Source: Luteimonas saliphila (GTDB lineage Bacteria; Pseudomonadota; Gammaproteobacteria; Xanthomonadales; Xanthomonadaceae). From it: 41,284 nt of DNA. The position numbers and the translations under genes were made by a program. Below are positions 40,095-41,284 of the stretch, piece after piece (positions within the stretch are counted from its first letter, which is position 1; each line of letters begins with the position of its first letter). The DNA is taken from positions 302,465 to 343,748 of the forward strand of contig NZ_JAETWA010000046.1 in NCBI RefSeq assembly GCF_016774335.1, in the 5' to 3' direction. The notes below the pieces were generated by a model. It had not been told where the DNA came from. It saw nothing but the letters and a program-made list of their open reading frames with translations, and ran no database searches.

Positions 40095-40271
40095 CTAGAT
40101 GACACCGACGACAAGACCGACAACCCCTATGCCGAATGCTACAGCAGCCGACGAGGGATCTTTGCCGCTGAGTAAGTAGATGCAGAAACCAGCTGCGACG
40201 CCAACGCCAAGTGGAACAGCAAATCTTGGAGCAAGTAGGAGGTCCAAGAAGTCGGTCACGTCTAAAGCCAC
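40095..40271 (-). CDS. Cassette gene: 58-residue two-helix membrane protein
   Basis: GTG 40269-40271 with GGAGG ten bases upstream, ending TAG 40095-40097. It reads MALDVTDFLDLLLAPRFAVP first, then LGVGVAAGFCIYLLSG and, after KDPSS, AAVAFGIGVVGLVVGVI: two membrane helices around a short polar turn. It is the only frame of note in its cassette, which is bounded by two good attC sites. The family is unknown; small hydrophobic proteins of this kind occur as toxins, phage-type membrane proteins and scaffolds. Confidence 0.72.
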   Translation of the reverse strand: MALDVTDFLDLLLAPRFAVPLGVGVAAGFCIYLLSGKDPSSAAVAFGIGVVGLVVGVI

Positions 40272-40287
40272 CAGAAACCCTCCTGCC

Positions 40288-40347
40288 GCCTAACGCTTGA
40301 ATTAAGCCGCGCCGCGAAGCGGCGTCGGCTTGAATGAATTGTTAGGC
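40288..40347. repeat. attC site
   Basis: 60 bases, GCCTAAC to GTTAGGC (40341-40347), nearly identical in its core to the site at 40005. Confidence 0.95.
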
Positions 40348-40378
40348 GGCACCTGCGACGTTCTCAGTGCAGGAAAGC

Positions 40379-40771
40379 TCAATCTAGGAATTTCCACGTG
40401 TCCGCCCCGTCGAAGTGCCTCACCATCACATACTGCAGTAGATCGGGCTCGAAGTTCCGCAAGTTCACGCCATGGCGAGCGCCGGTCTCAGGTTTAATCG
40501 GCTCCCAGTGGGTGGTGATTCCGCAGGTCTTGCAGCGGAAATTCCTGAGTGTGCGGTCGCCCCACACGTAGCTTTCTGTATTTTCGGGATGCCCTTGGAT
40601 GGAGACCGCGCCAAGTTCATAGTACGCCCAGATGCCGCCAGTACGCCGGCACAGGGAACAGTTGCAACTCGTCGCCGTTTCCGGCGCGGCTGGCAGCGTA
40701 ATGCGCACCGAGCCACAGTGGCAAGAACCTCCCAGCGATAGTGAAGGTTTCTTTTTCATGAGATGCGCCAT
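40379..40771 (-). CDS. Cassette gene: GFA-family (CENP-V/GFA) zinc protein
   Basis: 130 residues from ATG 40769-40771. Zinc cysteines in SCHCGSVRITLPAAPETA, SCNCSLCRRTGGIWAYY and FRCKTCGITTHWEPI; the end NFEPDLLQYVMVRHFDGADT is the usual GFA C-terminus. It differs from the other GFA cassette gene (37376-37786) outside the zinc sites, so the two are separate acquisitions rather than a recent copy. It stops 31 bases before attC. Confidence 0.9.
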   Translation of the reverse strand: MAHLMKKKPSLSLGGSCHCGSVRITLPAAPETATSCNCSLCRRTGGIWAYYELGAVSIQGHPENTESYVWGDRTLRNFRCKTCGITTHWEPIKPETGARHGVNLRNFEPDLLQYVMVRHFDGADTWKFLD

Positions 40772-40783
40772 TCTTCCTGTGCC

Positions 40784-40843
40784 GCCTAACGCCTGAATTA
40801 AGCCGAGCCGCGAAGCGGCTTCGGCTTGAATGAATTGTTAGCC
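40784..40843. repeat. attC site
   Basis: 60 bases, GCCTAAC to GTTAGCC (one base off), centre AGCCGAGCCGCGAAGCGGCT, a twin of the site at 37833. Confidence 0.95.
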
Positions 40844-41269
40844 CCCAACCTCATCTGGCCAGATCGGCTCAAAGTCAATCTCATACTTGACCCGAAGTGG
40901 AGGAACAGCGACCTGATGCGATTTGCCTACATCAATGAAGTCGGGTTGAGAGCGGTGAGTGCCTGTGTAAGCCATGATGGAGACCAGAGAAAGACGACCT
41001 TTACACTTGTCACCGCTAAAGAATGAGTAGCCCGAGAACGTGTCAAACCTAACGGGGATTGAGTAGTTGCCCAGTCCGTCTGTGAGTGTCATGGCGGGTC
41101 CGTTTGGAACGGAGTTCTCTATCCACGAGACACCAACAAGGGCATTGGGCAAGGGGACTCCGTTTGCGTCCTCCACCGAGCCGGAGAATACGTAGAACTT
41201 TGCGCCACACTTGGCCGTCGCGCCAGGACTTAAGAGCAGAAGAAAGAGAAGTGCTAGGGATGTTCGCAT
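40838..41269 (-). CDS. Cassette gene: exported protein with a carboxypeptidase-regulatory-like domain
   Basis: 143 residues. A signal peptide (LALLFLLLLSPGATAKCG) is followed by a transthyretin-like beta sandwich: FYVFSGSVEDANGVPLPNAL, VGVSWIE and TLTDGLGNYSIPV, the usual G-x-V-x-D-x-x-G-x-P-x-x-x-A and T-D-x-x-G-x-Y pattern. The C-terminal part (VKYEIDFEPIWPDEVGG) is acidic. It should lie in the periplasm or outside. It stops in the R' box of attC. Last complete gene of the window. Confidence 0.82.
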   Translation of the reverse strand: MRTSLALLFLLLLSPGATAKCGAKFYVFSGSVEDANGVPLPNALVGVSWIENSVPNGPAMTLTDGLGNYSIPVRFDTFSGYSFFSGDKCKGRLSLVSIMAYTGTHRSQPDFIDVGKSHQVAVPPLRVKYEIDFEPIWPDEVGG

Positions 41270-41273
41270 TGGG

Positions 41274-41284
41274 GGCTAACGCCT
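41274..41284. repeat. attC site, cut by the window end
   Basis: GGCTAACGCCT, the R'' box and first inner bases; the rest lies beyond the window. It shows that at least one more cassette follows to the right. Confidence 0.8.

Larger units (their letters stand above)
28358..41284 (-). mobile_element. Gene-cassette array of a chromosomal integron (integrase outside the window)
   Basis: About 20 small genes, all read leftward, each followed by an attC site. GC is visibly lower than in the chromosome to the left. In integrons genes face away from attI, so the integrase gene and attI should lie to the right of 41284. The left edge is an attC-like end joined to an IS remnant. No integrase, attI or cassette promoter is present in the window. 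The cassettes are mostly promoter-less single genes with good ribosome sites. Confidence 0.93.

Noticed and set aside
30301..41284. Regularly spaced repeats as a CRISPR array
   Set aside because: Repeats are about 60 bases with gene-length, gene-bearing spacers and attC boxes; no cas genes.
28000..41284. Search for intI and attI within the window
   Set aside because: No tyrosine recombinase pattern was found on either strand; gene direction places it to the right of the window.
1..41284. tRNA, rRNA and riboswitch genes
   Set aside because: No cloverleaf with CCA-type end, rRNA core text or known riboswitch core was seen by reading; a covariance search would be needed to exclude small RNAs.

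Overview
The window is a stretch of a high-GC gammaproteobacterial chromosome, most probably Xanthomonadaceae (Lysobacter/Luteimonas/Xanthomonas relatives). The reasons are the gene order of the cytochrome c oxidase cluster, the families in the core region, and a chromosomal integron whose gene cassettes and attC-targeting insertion sequence are of the kind known in that family. The genus is inference. No rRNA, tRNA or CRISPR was found.

Core part (1 to about 27.7 kb, very GC-rich). On the minus strand are an AEC permease, the bifunctional proline catabolic enzyme PutA (1099-4380) and a PAS-AraC regulator. On the plus strand is a complete aa3-type cytochrome c oxidase module (5748-14225): subunits II, I and III, the copper chaperone CtaG with a tiny partner protein, SURF1, a SCO-like protein, heme A synthase and heme O synthase. 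Several of these genes overlap by ATGA. A DUF2909 gene lies reversed inside it. Three REP-like repeats follow, then a minus-strand nuclease/immunity-like pair (14551-16178), a fused ATP-grasp/alpha-E protein and a transglutaminase-like protein (16441-20065). From 20.1 to 27.7 kb runs a minus-strand string of small single-domain genes (VOC, DUF1993, DUF2200, DUF1330, NTF2-like, GNAT, methyltransferase, SDR). Two of them, an acetyltransferase and a membrane protein, are frameshifted.

Integron part (about 28.36 kb to the window end, clearly lower GC). The sequence becomes an array of small minus-strand genes separated by 57-60 bp attC recombination sites. Each site runs from a GCCTAAC-type box to a GTTAGGC-type box, with an imperfect palindrome between. 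I count 17 complete sites (some with mutated boxes), one site split by an insertion sequence, one running off the window, two truncated sites and one degenerate end. The cassettes carry about 20 proteins: GFA-like zinc proteins, VOC, YCII, NTF2-like, carboxymuconolactone decarboxylase-like, DUF2199, DUF3024, DUF4304-like, ankyrin, a lipoprotein, an alpha/beta hydrolase and several unknown exported or membrane proteins. Two cassette genes are short (58 and 43 codons). Gene orientation implies that the integrase and attI lie to the right of 41284 and that the left end is the old end of the array.

An IS110-family element of the IS1111 type sits precisely inside one attC (35634-37030). Its transposase is interrupted by a TAA codon. 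A second, internally deleted copy (about 27885-28357) abuts an attC-like end and marks the array boundary. Two features of the array stand out. About half of the cassette genes take their stop codon from the R' box of attC. Two others read through the site and end in a tail encoded by attC itself.
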